This document shows positions 24,431 through 36,714 of a stretch of DNA of 64,000 bases, one piece after another. The stretch comes from Acheta domesticus (lineage: Eukaryota; Arthropoda; Insecta; Orthoptera; Gryllidae), in contig JAHLJT010002908.1 in assembly GCA_031308135.1 (NCBI GenBank), positions 1 to 64,000 of the forward strand. Direction: 5' to 3'. The position numbers and the translations under genes are program-made. Numbering within the stretch: the first letter of the stretch is position 1; each line of letters starts with the position of its first letter. The notes under the pieces were generated by a model. The model was not told the origin of the DNA. It searched no databases and was given only the letters and a program-made list of their open reading frames with translations.

Positions 24431-26230
24431 CTGAAAATTAAAAAATGCTGGTAAGAAAGACTTCCATCCAACTATTGTGCAATTAAAATTAATACCACAA
24501 AAACAAAATTGTATCCCCCTTGGTTGAACCTCTCCCTTTTGCAATCTTAAACACATCTGCCCTATTTGAAGTTCTATTGTCTGTTGGCAATTGAACTTCA
24601 GATGAACTTCAAATTTATTTTTTAAAATGGCTTCCCGATTACACCCATTGGTATTGTGGGTGTCACCTCTGTTGGTTCAAACAAGGGATCTGCAAGTGAA
24701 CATTACCATTAAAAATATTTCAAAATTTACAATGAAATTATTTGAATGCTCTTTCAGGGCAAATACATACCATGAATTATCACACTTATTGTTCGCCAAT
24801 CTCTATTATTCAGGAATTTTCTTGACCATATTTTTGACGAACACGTTTGTAGCACAACAGTCAATTACAACACATGACGAACACATTTGCAGCACAAAAG
24901 CAGCTGTAAATTAATAACTTTCTTGAATTCACTGATATATTCTTTGATAGCACCCGTTAATGGCCCCACAAACAGCACGAAACTCCACAACACAGTCTCA
25001 TAGATAATCTTTGGGCACGAGGCTGCCACACCGGGCGGACGTTGAAGCAATCCAACGGTAATTCAACCGGCGCCGACCCGGAGCTTTTTGAAAGTGAGTA
25101 GTTCTCCGATTTACCGCTAGAGCGAGTTCTTGTAGTACAAATGTATATGGCGTTGTTCTGAGCTCTGATTGGCTACTGTATTGGATTTGAATAAGGAATT
25201 TCTCCAGCCTATCTAAAGGCACACCACTGGCTTTCACCCGCTATTCAACGTACGTGGTTCATCTCTACAACTTCTTGTCGGCGCGAGGCGAGTTCCTGGG
25301 TACGTGAGTTGTGACCCCGCCTGCTACGCCTGAGACGGCGGCACCTACCTGTGACTGCGCCCGTCGGAACAGGTGTGCAATTCGTCGACTCGAGGTATGA
25401 ATCTACCACTTGCATATATCAGCAATAATTGCCATGTTAAAGTCAGTTTAAAGGAACAATTAGAAATTTGAGCAAGTGTCGAGCTAAAGTCAATTTTAAA
25501 GAATTAGTTTAAGAAACCAGAAGAAAAAAACGTATGTAAGCCAAACTAATAATAAACGTGTTTTCGCCCTTCAAGCGAACAACACATTGAATGAAATTCG
25601 AAAAAGCTTGTTTCTGCCAAACCCTGTGCATGCCCTCATTGAAACAGAGTGCTCACCCCTGTGATGCTCATAGGCTGGTGCGGGATGCCAGGTAAGTGTT
25701 CGTTTGGCGCCCATTCACTTATAAATTTAACGGGCACACCTGTCATCTGAATACCGACACACTTCGGTGTGATGGTGCCTTTCCCCTTCCCTTTTGTGTT
25801 TGAGCGTCGATTCATCGCAAGATATAAGTTGAAAAGTAAAAAAAGCAAAATTTTTACGGTTTTTTTGCAATTTTCCAATTGAAGACGAACTTTTTTGAGT
25901 GGCAAACATCAAATTGAAATTCAGCATCCTCGAAAACATATAGAATCATTGAGAAAATACCTCCGGATTTTTTCCTGAACAGGGCGATTATGAGCACAAA
26001 TTGGACTAAAGTGTGTCGTTGGTAAAATCCACTGATAAAGATGTCTTCATAAGAGAGTTAAATCGTGGCAAATTATCTTTCCCAATTAGTACGTGTGTAG
26101 AAATAGGAAAATATGTATTCAATATTCTCTCCTTTCATATTTCAAATAAATATTAAAAACAGGTTTTTTGTTTGTGGACAACAAAAAGAAATTTTGATGG
26201 CTCTTACTAAATAATTCATATCAAAAAATT
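24431..26230. other. No gene identified
   Basis: Mixed composition. A short direct repeat of a GTGCTGCAAATGTGTTCGTC-like motif occurs on the minus strand at about 24830-24895. Nothing else was recognised. Confidence 0.35.
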
Positions 26231-27760
26231 CTATGGAAATCAAAATATTGTCACACTCAAGGTTCGTTATCGAGCCACACGGTGGCGTCGATCGTCAACC
26301 ACAGCGTCGAGCTCCGGCGGCGTGGGTGTGCGCCGAAGTCAACGAGGGCGGCCCGGGCCTAGCTCAGTCGGCCAACTTTGTCACCTGCTTAGAATCTAAC
26401 TCGGATGGAAGGAGTCGTAAGGCGTTTGCTAACTACAGAAACAATTCAGTGGTTGGTAAAGCAAATAAAAAGGTTTATTCCCGCCTAATAATAGGCCGGG
26501 GAAGTTACAGTGATTCAAAGAGTTAAGAAAGGCCCTACCTGATGAGCTCAGTTATAAACGAAAGAAAAATGAGATAAAACTTAAATCAAAAAAAAATAAA
26601 GAACGAGAATTACAATTAAATTCCTTTACAGGCCCCAACAAACTCTAGGTCATTCGCCTTCTGGCTGACAATAATGAGGAAACAAGTGCCTAAGCGCGGC
26701 ACAGCAATGCACAATAGTTCTTTGGCGGTCGTTGACCGAAGTTTATGCCTGAATGGGGCGGCGTGTAGGCGGCCCTCGGCGTCGGCGGCGGGGGTCGCGG
26801 CCTCTCTCCGTCTGGGTCGGCGGCTGAGATGGCCCTGCCAGGCCGAGAAACGTCCTTCCACAGTAGCTACCAAAGGAGCGGCGGCGGCGACAGCGGCTGC
26901 GGCGGTGACGGCGGCGGCGGCGACGGTCAGCTGGCCCGGATCGTGAATGATCGCGAATTCCGTTCACACAAATTAGCAGTTCTTACGGAAAGTTCTCTGG
27001 AGTTTTCACGATCACGAATCTCGGAGAAAACTAGTCACCGGTCACTGCCCACGGCAGAGCTCAGTGTCCACGAACTAAGTCCCAAAATAATAATTCTCCC
27101 TCGAACGCGGCGCCGGAGCTATCACTTACTCCGCGGCGCTCGCCACCCAAGACAAGTCAAGTACACGTAGCCCTCGAACGCGGCGCCGGAGCTGTTACTC
27201 GCTCCGCGGCGCTCGCCCCCCCCAGCTCAATCGAATAAGAAGAAGTGATCTTCTCCCCTACGCCGCTAGCGTGGAGGTCTCCTCGTTCCGCCACCCCGAA
27301 AATTCAAAAGTGCCCCAAAATCGCTCCCACCCCACGGAATTTTGCCCCTGATTGGCTAAGTGCTACTACGCCGTAATTTTGTCCTCGGCCAATCAGGTCC
27401 GGTGATTCTAGGAATTTTCCGTAGCCCTATCTCTGTCTGGAAAACGCTCTCCGTCTGACTTCGGAAGTAGGTCAGTAAAGGGTACGCGGAATGTCCGTTG
27501 GGACCCCTGGAGAAAACTGCGAAGGACGGCCTGGGTACTTAGTGCGCATGATACCCGGAACGGCGGGATCAGCACACGTCTCTAATCTCTTCTTCGGCGC
27601 CCGGGTGCGTGACGGGATGAGGGTCGACTCGCGGACGATGGCCATAAACTTTAGAGGAGCGCGTGCTGTCATCCCTTTCATTAGCGGAGGGGGCGCGCCG
27701 ACCCGGCTGGCGGCGGCGGGAGGTGGACGGTTCACATCGACAGTTATTTGTGAAATTTAA
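26231..27760. promoter_or_regulatory. CpG-rich region with paired CCAAT boxes
   Basis: A long CpG-rich region typical of an insect promoter. CCTGATTGG (27347-27355) and CCAATCAGG (27389-27397) form an inverted pair of NF-Y-type boxes 42 bp apart. A 73-bp direct repeat starting TCGAACGCGGCGCCGGAGCT lies at 27101 and 27174. Open frames here run on both strands and show no domain. No transcript start could be fixed. Confidence 0.4.
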
Positions 27761-28360
27761 AAAGTATTAAAAATAGCGTACCGCTACAATATTTATGAGT
27801 GAATTTCACCTTTGCACCAATAGAATTGAAAATATTTGTAGCAAATTACTATCTGTATTTTCCAAATTAATTTGATGACTTTAATAATAGTTTTTATTAA
27901 ACAATTATGTAAAAATGAAAAATGACCATATATATTCTGCGCTAAAAAGGAAAGTTGAAACTTTTACACAATAATTGATGCAAGAAAATAAAATAAATAT
28001 AACTAATTAATTTTGTATTTTATTTCCCCCAGTTATTTGTGTGGTTTTTACTGTCAGGACTGATAAAAAAGGTAAAGTACTGAAAGTGTCATTTAATTAC
28101 ATTATTGCCTCTATTATATGGATGTGTGCTGTTGTGAAATGTAGTTTCAATCTTAAAAGTTTTTTGGTAACTTTATCAAATAATTTCGGATTAAAGTTGG
28201 TATATTCGTCTTTCTGAAACCAATTCTTAATTGTGATAATGGTACTCAAGTAAAAGGGTAGTACTACAAATGCAATTGTTTCAGTCAGATAACATTAGTA
28301 TTTCAACAGACTTTTGCGGTTTACTGAAAATCGAAAATACTTCTCTTACATGATATGAAT
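27761..28360. other. AT-rich stretch, no gene identified
   Basis: AT-rich 3' flank of the minus-strand gene at 28376-28678; nothing recognised beyond a possible ATTAAA poly(A) signal just after its stop. Confidence 0.4.
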
Positions 28361-28375
28361 TTTAATGCTCAGCAT

Positions 28376-28678
28376 TTACTGGTGAAACAGTAGCATCAGT
28401 CTCAGAACCAACAAGGTGATAAGGAGATAGAGCGGTAGCAGCACCACGATCCGCACCAGCTGCACCAGGTTGATCATGATGAGAATGTGCGTGTACGCCA
28501 GCACCCGAACCGGCACCGGCGGTGGCAGCATTAGCGTTGGCGTTGGCACCTGAAGACGAGGAGGACGAGGTCCCGTCATCGAAGGAGGCGGCAGCTCCTG
28601 CCGCTGAATGTCGGGAGGGATCTGCATCACCGTCCACCACAGCGCCAGCACCACAATCACCAACAGGACACGCCACAT
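28376..28678 (-). CDS. Small hydrophobic membrane protein, family unknown
   Basis: An intronless frame of 100 codons from ATG 28678 to a TAA ending at 28376. The product starts with a signal-anchor-like segment (MWRVLLVIVVLALWW), has a Pro-rich middle (residues about 25-55) and ends with a long Leu/Val/Ile-rich segment (about residues 57-98) that could be one or two membrane spans. Third codon positions are strongly G/C (CTG, GTG, ATC), unlike the AT-rich flanks, which supports real coding. A second phase is open over the same stretch (Ser/Gly/Ala-rich, no ATG), probably a by-product of codon bias. ATTAAA follows the stop. No homologue is recognised. Confidence 0.6.
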   Translation of the reverse strand: MWRVLLVIVVLALWWTVMQIPPDIQRQELPPPSMTGPRPPRLQVPTPTLMLPPPVPVRVLAYTHILIMINLVQLVRIVVLLPLYLLITLLVLRLMLLFHQ

Positions 28679-28679
28679 A

Positions 28680-28900
28680 CTCAGCCTAACGACAAACGTC
28701 AACAGCAACAAAAGCTGACTGCACCGCAAAATGGCTGTTCGCGCGGAGTCGACAACGGAGTCAACTTTATTGACCTATCGATCTCGCAATTCTCGATTGC
28801 ATGGACCGTCCAAGACCATCAGCACTAATCACCAGACCTTCATGCAAGTATCGATAGTAGACAAAATGGCGGCGGTGGCGGTCGGGTGTTTTTGACTGTT
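28680..28900. promoter_or_regulatory. CpG-rich, possibly bidirectional promoter
   Basis: Upstream of the small minus-strand gene. It holds TATCGATA (28849-28856), the DRE core known from insect promoters, and a near-match TATCGAT at 28776. It also has GCCATTTTG on the minus strand and AAATGGCGGC on the plus strand, both YY1/Pho-like. No TATA box is evident. Bidirectionality is inferred from the opposed motifs only. Confidence 0.4.
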
Positions 28901-29176
28901 CCACGTGTATTCCATGTTGCTTCGGATCTTGTTTCTTGATTAAATACGCAGTTTCAGTTTTTATTTTGTGTAAGTATAAAATAAACTTCACAAAACAGTA
29001 GTAACAAAGAATGGGAGTTTTGCAATGAAGCCAGGAACTCAGGTTCGCGCGGAGGCCATAATGGTACAACACAATTCAGCTTTGCCACGTGCTGTTTAAA
29101 TGTGCGATGAAGTGCTGGATTTTATTTCGTATGCATTTAGAAGAGCTTGTCATGTGGTAGAGTGATTGTCCATTAA

Positions 29177-30956
29177 CCCGTCGGTGCACTTAAGAGGCCT
29201 CGGAGGCCCCTTGATATCTTCTCATCGCTGTAATTCTGTTGTGTTTTGCTTGTGGCTAATAATATTCCTTGACATCTTAAAACAATCATTTTTGTTACTA
29301 ATACTACAAGGAGAGTAGACGGAAACTAATAGGTTTTTAGAAATCTAGCTTTTTCTGTAAGTAGTCGCACTTTCCACTTAAGGGGCCTGGAAGGCCCCCT
29401 ATTTTGTTCTGCGGTTTCGTTGAAAATACTTTTATAAAAAATGTCGCACAATCGACAATTGACTACGACAATGAAATTCCTTTATACTTTCACTTTTCGA
29501 CACTACCTTTTTTGAGTTAGCAGATCTTCAATACAAAATTCAGTTTTGTATCTGCCACAAGTGTGAATACGTTGTCTAAATTGTGCGGGAAGGAGCGACC
29601 TTCAAATATTAATCTCACTTCAGTGAATATGTGTGAAAAATTGTATTGAAAAGAGCTTGATTATATACCGAAGGGATTCGTTTTTGAGTAAAAATTTATC
29701 CGTTTTTCACAGCAACAATTAATATTTGTTTTTTCTAAGACATTTGAATGGGCATGCACATTGATGACAAACGAAAGGCGGTGATCTTTCAGAACGTATA
29801 TGAGGAATAAACCTGATAAATATGGCATAAAAATATTCTAGTGTGATGTGGAGAACGGGTTTGCATTCAACAGCAGCGTATACTTTGGTAGGCAAAAGGA
29901 CGAGCCCTTGGCGAAAGATTTGGCTGCAAACGTGAAAGAACGGACCCAACCCTTGAGGAATGAAGGATACCACATTTCTATGGATAATTTTTTTACGTCC
30001 TTAGTCGCAGAATTCCTTTTACAAAAAATCTTACACTGTTAAAATTTCATGTCAAAACACAAAAGAGATTCCAAATGAACTAAAAACAAAAAAAAACATT
30101 TCTTACTGTGTCTGCTAATACTAATAATTTTTCTCTATCTTCCGAAGCAAGATGAAATATATTTATTTACATGTCCATACATTACAATCAGCAATTTATT
30201 GATCTTGAAAACATGAAGCCATAAATAATCTTATTATATAATAAAACAAAGATTGGAGTACGCGTGATGAATCAGATGGTTGATGACTAGCATACGTCAA
30301 GACCTCAAACAGGCCGATAACCAATGCATCTCTCGTACAATGTAAAAGATATTGCAGCACTTTCTATTACACCAAGATGCCCAAAAATTAGAACGAAAAT
30401 GTCACTTGGTGGCGACGGACTTTCCTAAATGAACTACCGAAAAACTTTCAAAACGAAACATAAAATCAATGATTAACAATCCCAAAACACAGATATGAAC
30501 ATTGAACTGCCTAAATATTTTCAAAATTCACATATGTGTATCCATAGGAGCCAGCAATAGAATTTCCACAAGTAAACGGGAAAGGTTAGTGATTTTTTAA
30601 TTAAATATTAATACAAATGTAAAGAAATATTTTGGTTTATTACTATTTATATATAATTTCCAGTTCTTATTTATGGCCGCACACAATGGGCTGAAAGAGT
30701 AAGTGTGATTGTACAAAATGTGAAAGAAATATTTGAGGAGAACACTAAATATTTCATTAGTTGGAATAATTACAAATAAAAATTACATCATAATCAAAGT
30801 CTTACTGTTGAAACTCGTGAAGAAATAAAATACAATTATCATTAATTGTACTAAAAATTACCTCACTTTTTCCGTCGTGCATTGTAAATTTAGGAAGGGG
30901 CCTCAGAGGCCCCTTAAGTGTTTAAGTGTAATATTCTTCTTCGGTGCATCGATGGG
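29177..30956 (+). mobile_element. piggyBac element 1, internally decayed
   Basis: TTAA duplications at 29173-29176 and 30957-30960 flank 1780 bp. The ends match as inverted repeats, CCC(G/A)TCG(G/A)TGCAC. Palindromic subterminal blocks of the type GGGGCCTC.GAGGCCCC occur at about 29193 and 30897, with a related one near 29380. A transposase fragment lies inside. The TTAA ends are diagnostic of piggyBac. Confidence 0.9.
29790..30042 (+). pseudogene. piggyBac transposase fragment
   Basis: RNKPDKYGIKIF near 29800 is followed, after a stop, by a 64-codon frame at 29848-30042 with CDVENGFAFNSS just upstream and GYHISMDNFFTSL, whose Asp is the second catalytic residue of the piggyBac DDD triad. 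The N- and C-terminal parts are missing or unreadable. Element 1 cannot encode a transposase. Confidence 0.85.
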
Positions 30957-30991
30957 TTAATAAGAGCTGGTGTATTGAAAGTGTAATTATC

Positions 30992-31335
30992 CATGCTCAC
31001 TTGTGTTGCATTTGGTTGTGCGAAAAACAGGGCCAAAAACCGTGCCGAATATAACCTTCAACAGGTGAGTATTGTTTGGGATTTGATTTGATAATTATTT
31101 CAAAATGTGCAATTTCTATTAAAGTAATGCTTTTTTAATCTTTCCAAAAGATCCATGAATACGCGGGAAATGGATTGCGGCTGTGAGAAGGGACAACTGC
31201 ACCCCCAACGTATTGTTCTATCTTATGTTCAGTGCAATTTAAAAGTGATGATTTCGATCGCACCCTTTGGCTCGCGAACGATTGAAGACAGGCTTCTTCC
31301 CTCAGGTTTATCCTACTTTTCCACAGCCTTTGCAA
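30992..31335 (+). pseudogene. THAP-domain pseudogene
   Basis: ATG 30992 opens TCVAFGCAKNR, the C-x4-C start of a THAP zinc finger, and ends at a GTGAGT donor after 31063. After a T-rich acceptor near 31150 come THAP-like pieces in three phases: KWIAAVRRDNCTPN, LCSVQFKSDDFDRT and LLPSGLSYF. The zinc-binding His of the CS.HF box is Gln. The second exon is therefore frameshifted and has lost a ligand. It may derive from a host THAP gene or from a P-like transposon. Confidence 0.6.
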
Positions 31336-31399
31336 CTTTGCAGAGATCTGTACTTTTAATGTATTGTCAATATACTTCAGTTTGAGTAGAGAGTAATAT

Positions 31400-31878
31400 T
31401 TTATGACATGTATGTTGTTTATATTGCCCTACAATTGATGTTATCCAACAGAGTTAAAGTAATACGAAGTAATACTCGTAGTTCTACATGGACATTGGGA
31501 GTTATGTAATACCCAGAATTACGTGGTAAGTTCCGTATTTTGTTATTATTTTATATAATAAGCGCTCAAATTAGCTGTAATATTAACGTAAAAATGCCTT
31601 ATACATATTTTCCGCAAAAAAACAGGAAATTCTTACTATTACATTATATCGTATTCGATGGGTTTGGCCACAGATTTTGTGACAGTAGTTTTAAAAGCTT
31701 TTCCAAATACTAACTAAGAATCACATAATTTTCAACTTGAAAGATTTTTTTTTTTTGTCAATACTCAAAGTTTGTTTTGCGACGTTTGGAGGACATGAAA
31801 CTTTCCACATCTGCAGGCTACAATGAATATAAGAGAAAATTGAGGTTTTTACAGAATGTAAATAACAACGTATTGACG
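31400..31878. other. AT-rich spacer, nothing identified
   Basis: Lies between the THAP pseudogene and piggyBac element 2; no frame or repeat was recognised. Confidence 0.4.
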
Positions 31879-31882
31879 TTAA

Positions 31883-34242
31883 CCCTCCTAATACCGCAGA
31901 TTTAGAGTCTCTAGTGACCCCAGTTCTTTTCGGAAAAGAAATACAAAATAGTGGTATATTTTCACACTTTTTACACCATATTACATTTTAAGGCTATTCC
32001 TCTATTATGGATATGCAAACAATATTTTAGAACTCGAAATTTGCATAAACAAATTATTTAAAAAATTAATACAATAGAAAGTACACTGAAAAGGCAGAGT
32101 ATTATGTAAAATTGACCGCAAAAATCAAACTTTGTCGTGCTAAATATTTATTACACTTCTTGCAAATATTTGTTGAAGAATTATTTTTGCAAAATTGCTA
32201 CTTTACAACTGGTACACTTGTTTGTATATTTCCGATCAAATGATCTTTCACAAACGTGCAGCGATCCCGTTTCTTGTTCTGTGTTGTAGTTGGACTGACT
32301 GTTGTGCACATTTTTTTAGTCACGACCAACAAGCTAGTATTCTCAGTTTTATTAAGAGTTCTCTTCTCTTGTAATTCTTTTTTCTCACGTTTGAAGAAGG
32401 ATGTAATCAAATAATGAACATTCATTATTCAGCATTCATTACATGAATGTTAATAATATTACAGAAGAGAATCATTCTCCATCTTCTCATTTTTTAGTTG
32501 TGTTTGTTCTCACTAATTTGTCCATTGTGTCTATTCCTGACCTAATTTTATTGTAATTCATTATTATTAATAGTTTTGATTCTTTCTTTTTGGTTACTTC
32601 TTTCGTAGAATGCTTGGCTCTAAGAAGTGACACACCATTAGTACTAGGACAATAAGACATAATCGAAGTTTTTTTAGGATTCCAAACAAAGAAAAAACTT
32701 TTTATGGGCCTGGGCGTTAGTGAAAACCTCTTGCATTCACAATCTGTTTTTCTTATAGGTCCTAGTGTAATGTCTATATTTTGAAGATCTCTTACTAGAT
32801 TTAGGCTAGTGAAGAAGTTGTCAGTTGATATGCTCTTCCCGCTTTGTTACAAAACCTTTCACCACATCTAAAACAACGCCTCTCCTTGATTTCACTAGGT
32901 TGGTTTGCCTGGCGACTTGTGTATACTTGAACATTCAAAGCATAACTAGTGATATTTTCGTATGCAACCGATAACTTGAAGCTATATTTACCCAGTTTTG
33001 AAGGCATATTATATTGCTGAAAAGGGCATTTACACGAAAGTTTACAAGTTGTTCATCAACTGTAATGTTGCTGTGTGGAATGTATGCATCATGAAGTGGA
33101 TTTGCCCACATTTCAAATATTTCTAATAGGAGCCAACTTATCTGGAACTCCGTTATGGTGCCTATGTTCTGCATCATATCGAATGTACCTAGTAATTGGT
33201 GAGAAACGATTTCTAGCCATTACTTCAGCGAATGTGGGCCTACGTTCTTCCTAGTTCCATCAGTGCATTATTGCTTGATTGTCGCCTTTGTATGCACTAG
33301 CTAGAATCCCAACACCTACAAAACAATTCAACTAAGTAGTAGTCAACTATATCCATTTTGAACCATACACAAAAGTTCCTTCTTTTTTGATCCACTTCAA
33401 AACTTTATCAATTATATTTTGTTTCATAAATAAGTGGAAGGCTGACTGTGCCCACACTTTTCTTTGCATACTTTGTGGGATCTGGTCATTTCCGTATAAT
33501 GTTATGTCTTCGGTACTCATCTACACGATTCTCTTTCCATGCCCTTATATCATACTTATTCCTGATTTTTTATATATAGATGACAAACAAAACCCCAATA
33601 ATTGTTCACAGTACAAAGGAAAAAATGCATACAATTTTGTTAAAAACTAGAATCCATACTGTAAAAGCCAGTATCTAATATTCATTCTAAATATGTTTCA
33701 CTAATTTGGATACAATTATCTAATTCAATCTCAGCCTCTTCAATTGCACCTATTTCTCCATCACTGTCAAACATATCTGATAGTCGTAGCGAAACTCGCC
33801 AATGGTATTTCTGAAGAACCAACTTCAAGTAAAATGCGACGTATCTCGTCATCAGAAAGTTGCTGCTTATCAGGAATGGTAATACAAAAACAATGGTACT
33901 CGAGAAGCATAACCAAAAACAAGGCAGTAAATTCAATTGATATCAACCTATAGATGTTACAAAAGGTTGCCAACATTTACTATAGCAACAGAAAAAAATA
34001 GCCATCATATTTACAAGAATTAGATGTTGGGGTCATATAAGACCCCACTGGTACTCAGGGTGGCAAGTACGAATAATAATGAAAGTAACAACAATGTAAA
34101 ACATTTGCGTACCCTAATATGTGGGTAGACAATGAATCAGGAAAAGTCAAATTTTTTCAGATTTTTTAAAGTATTGGAAACTGTAAAAAGTATTAGAGAA
34201 ACATGTCATGGGGTCAGCAAAGGCCCCATGGTATTAGGAGGG
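31883..34242 (-). mobile_element. piggyBac element 2
   Basis: TTAA at 31879-31882 and 34243-34246 flanks 2360 bp. Both ends read CCCTCCTAATACC. Subterminal copies of GGGGTC/GACCCC-type motifs lie near 31915, 34030 and 34210. A decayed transposase fills the interior on the minus strand. It is a different family from element 1, since terminal and subterminal sequences differ. Confidence 0.9.
32198..33976 (-). pseudogene. piggyBac transposase, decayed
   Basis: In N-to-C order on the minus strand: an acidic N-terminal part (LSDDEIRRILLEVGSSE at 33976-33767, then SDMFDSDGEIGAIEEAEIEL); the first catalytic block NITVDEQLVNFR within 33177-32935; MPSKLGKYSFKLSVAYEN and LNVQVYTSR within 33007-32801; and a Lys-rich C-terminal part at 32425-32198. 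Stops and frame changes separate the pieces, so this is not an active gene. Confidence 0.85.
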
Positions 34243-34246
34243 TTAA

Positions 34247-35030
34247 TATATAAACGATATAATAATAATGAAACACTAACACTCGATATAATTTTTTTAG
34301 AATTTTCTAACAAATATTTTGTACTTTTATATCTTTTTTAAAGTGGTGAGTATTGATATGCCATTTTGCCTTCACCCACGAACGAAAATTAAGATAACCT
34401 GTATACTATCATCCTACATACAGACAATAGGACTTTTTGTGTACTGTTTGTAAATAGTTATACATTTAGGAAAAACATTTTCTGTATTTTATTACTAGAC
34501 ACTGGCTGTCAACGTATTTTGTTTCTTATTGAATTTTAAGCGAACTAGTAGAATCATTTTCGTACTGCTATAGTAACAACCGTTATCAGTGCTCTTTGCA
34601 ATGAACTATCTCGAAGAATGAAATATTCGCTGTCTTACGAAATAAAAAAATACTTCATTTTGCTTGCCTAAAACGGAACTTTCGCCAGGAGGGTTGTACC
34701 AATACGGCGGCTCGCGCATATGTGGTGGCTTCATTGGCATGTGCGAAAAGCGATACGTAGGGGCGACTCGATGTATAGTACTCTTTCTCGTGTCGGATGT
34801 AAATGCAACCACAATGCATACAGACACATCAGCATTTCAGTTCCAGAACGGTTAAACGCTGCACGACGGATCGGTCCATCGTGATTCTTACGTACAGAGA
34901 GAACATTAATTAGCCTGCGTATTTTGTAGCCAAATTTGTAATTAGGGAGGATGTGCTTCTTGAGGTTCGTGGAGAACCAGTTACTCCTCGAAACAAACCA
35001 AAACTGAAAAAATCCTTCCTTACTATATTT
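34247..35030. other. No gene identified
   Basis: AT-rich with minus-strand frames (to 115 codons at 35078-34731) that match nothing known to me. Confidence 0.35.
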
Positions 35031-35405
35031 CTCAATCAACTTTCGAGCCACCCTGTAAGTACCCCGATTGACGGACAAGAACTACCTTACAATTAAAAAG
35101 AGTGTTAGCAAAATATGAAACAAATGCCCAGAAGTGGTGTGAGAAATATTCCGCCTTCGCCTTCCGCGGAGGGGAAGTAAAGCCGGCTGGCCATGTTAGT
35201 AGATTTACTTGCATGTAAAAGATCCTCAAGCCTAAATGACGCCTCTGAGCTAAATTAAAAAAATCGCCTGTTTCGTCGCCCAAGATAATACCTTCTTTCT
35301 CCGCTAGGTGAAAGGAGCGTAGCGAAATATGGGTGGTCAGACGGAAGAGCGGGCCTGATGGCCCGAGTCTCGCCACGGAAAATAAGGCATTAACTTAACT
35401 TAACT
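35031..35405 (+). mobile_element. Retroposon 3' end with (TTAAC)n tail
   Basis: A GC-richer block ends CGAGTCTCGCC...AAGGCATTAACTTAACTTAAC, that is, a short pentanucleotide tail at about 35388-35405. Such simple-repeat tails are typical of LINE or SINE 3' ends. No coding part is attached, so it is a 5'-truncated copy or a SINE; the start near 35031-35150 is uncertain. Confidence 0.5.
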
Positions 35406-36714
35406 TAAATATCTCATTTTAGGTTTTGACTGTTTTAAAAATGAAGTGATGAAAAATGAATGATAATAATATCATGATAAAATAAATTAAACCATTTATT
35501 TTACCTGTGTATGCCTGGTTTGTTTTATAAATTTGGGAATGAGACATTTATAGACATTTCACCAACTACTATTAGTTTTAAGGTTATTTATGGTTTAGAT
35601 ATTACAGTTTTCAATAACAACATTTAGTTGTCTACTGTTAATTTCCGAAGGATCCTGCAAACAGAAGATGTCTTTTAAGTGTTACAAGACATTATTTTAA
35701 GTGTTACAGCTGGATGAAATTTGGAAATTTGTAGTCGTCTTCAGAGTTATAATAGATGAACTGTTGGTGGGAGAATTATGTATTTCGTTAAGTTTTTGAA
35801 ACAGAAATTAGATTCATTTGTGTGATGCTGTGAACGCCTTTAAAATGAAGTTTTATATACCTTTACAATTTTCGCAATACTTTCTTCTACCTTTATTTAA
35901 AAAATTGTAATTACAGTCGCGTTGTTCCATGCATCTGTTGTAGTGTTGGATAATATCAAAATATAAGTCTGATGTAAATATTTAAATTCAGAGAATTGAT
36001 ATGAATTTCTATTGCCGTTCGAACCATAATTCAAATATTATCAATATATGAATATGTATTTCGTATGCCTTGGTCAATATTGTTATGTAAAGAATATTGT
36101 AGTTAAGTAGGCAGATACATAATTGCATTTGAATTATATGTTCAGTGTTCAGATTATAATTGTAAATATTATGAAAATTATTATGAATGTTGTTGTTATT
36201 ATTAATATTATTTTATTACTAATATCTGTATTGTGTTCATTGAAAATTTCACATAATTGGTAAACCTTATATCTGAATAGAGGAACTATTCAGTTTTATC
36301 AATTCTTTCTAGTTCTTTCATTTAGATATTTTCCAATTTAACTTCAACTTTTAACACTAATATAGTGTGAAAATATCATCCACATGTTTACCTAAATATC
36401 GTATAACTTTTTGCCTATGTCCGTGAATTTCTTTCCTTTAAAAGAGATAAACAGCGCTATTTCCAGTCGTCAATGTATAATTTGCTGTCAATATGAATTT
36501 ATTCATGAAAAAGTATAGTGTAATAAGGCAAGATCATATTGAAAGTAATTATTCTTTAGTATTCATCAATAAATTAAAGAAATAATTAAATAAGAGATTA
36601 GTCATGATAAATCAGGACTAGAGGTGCTCTCAAAGCAGATACTTTCTCGCACTGTTTCTATATGGTACTAAATGCTATTACACTACTACATAAACCAACA
36701 AAACTGTTTTCTAC
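35406..36714. other. AT-rich stretch, nothing identified
   Basis: Very AT-rich; no frame, repeat or motif was recognised. Confidence 0.4.

Noticed and set aside
26340..26420. tRNA-like TAGCTCAGTCGG
   Set aside because: It resembles an A box, but no B box, cloverleaf or acceptor stem follows.
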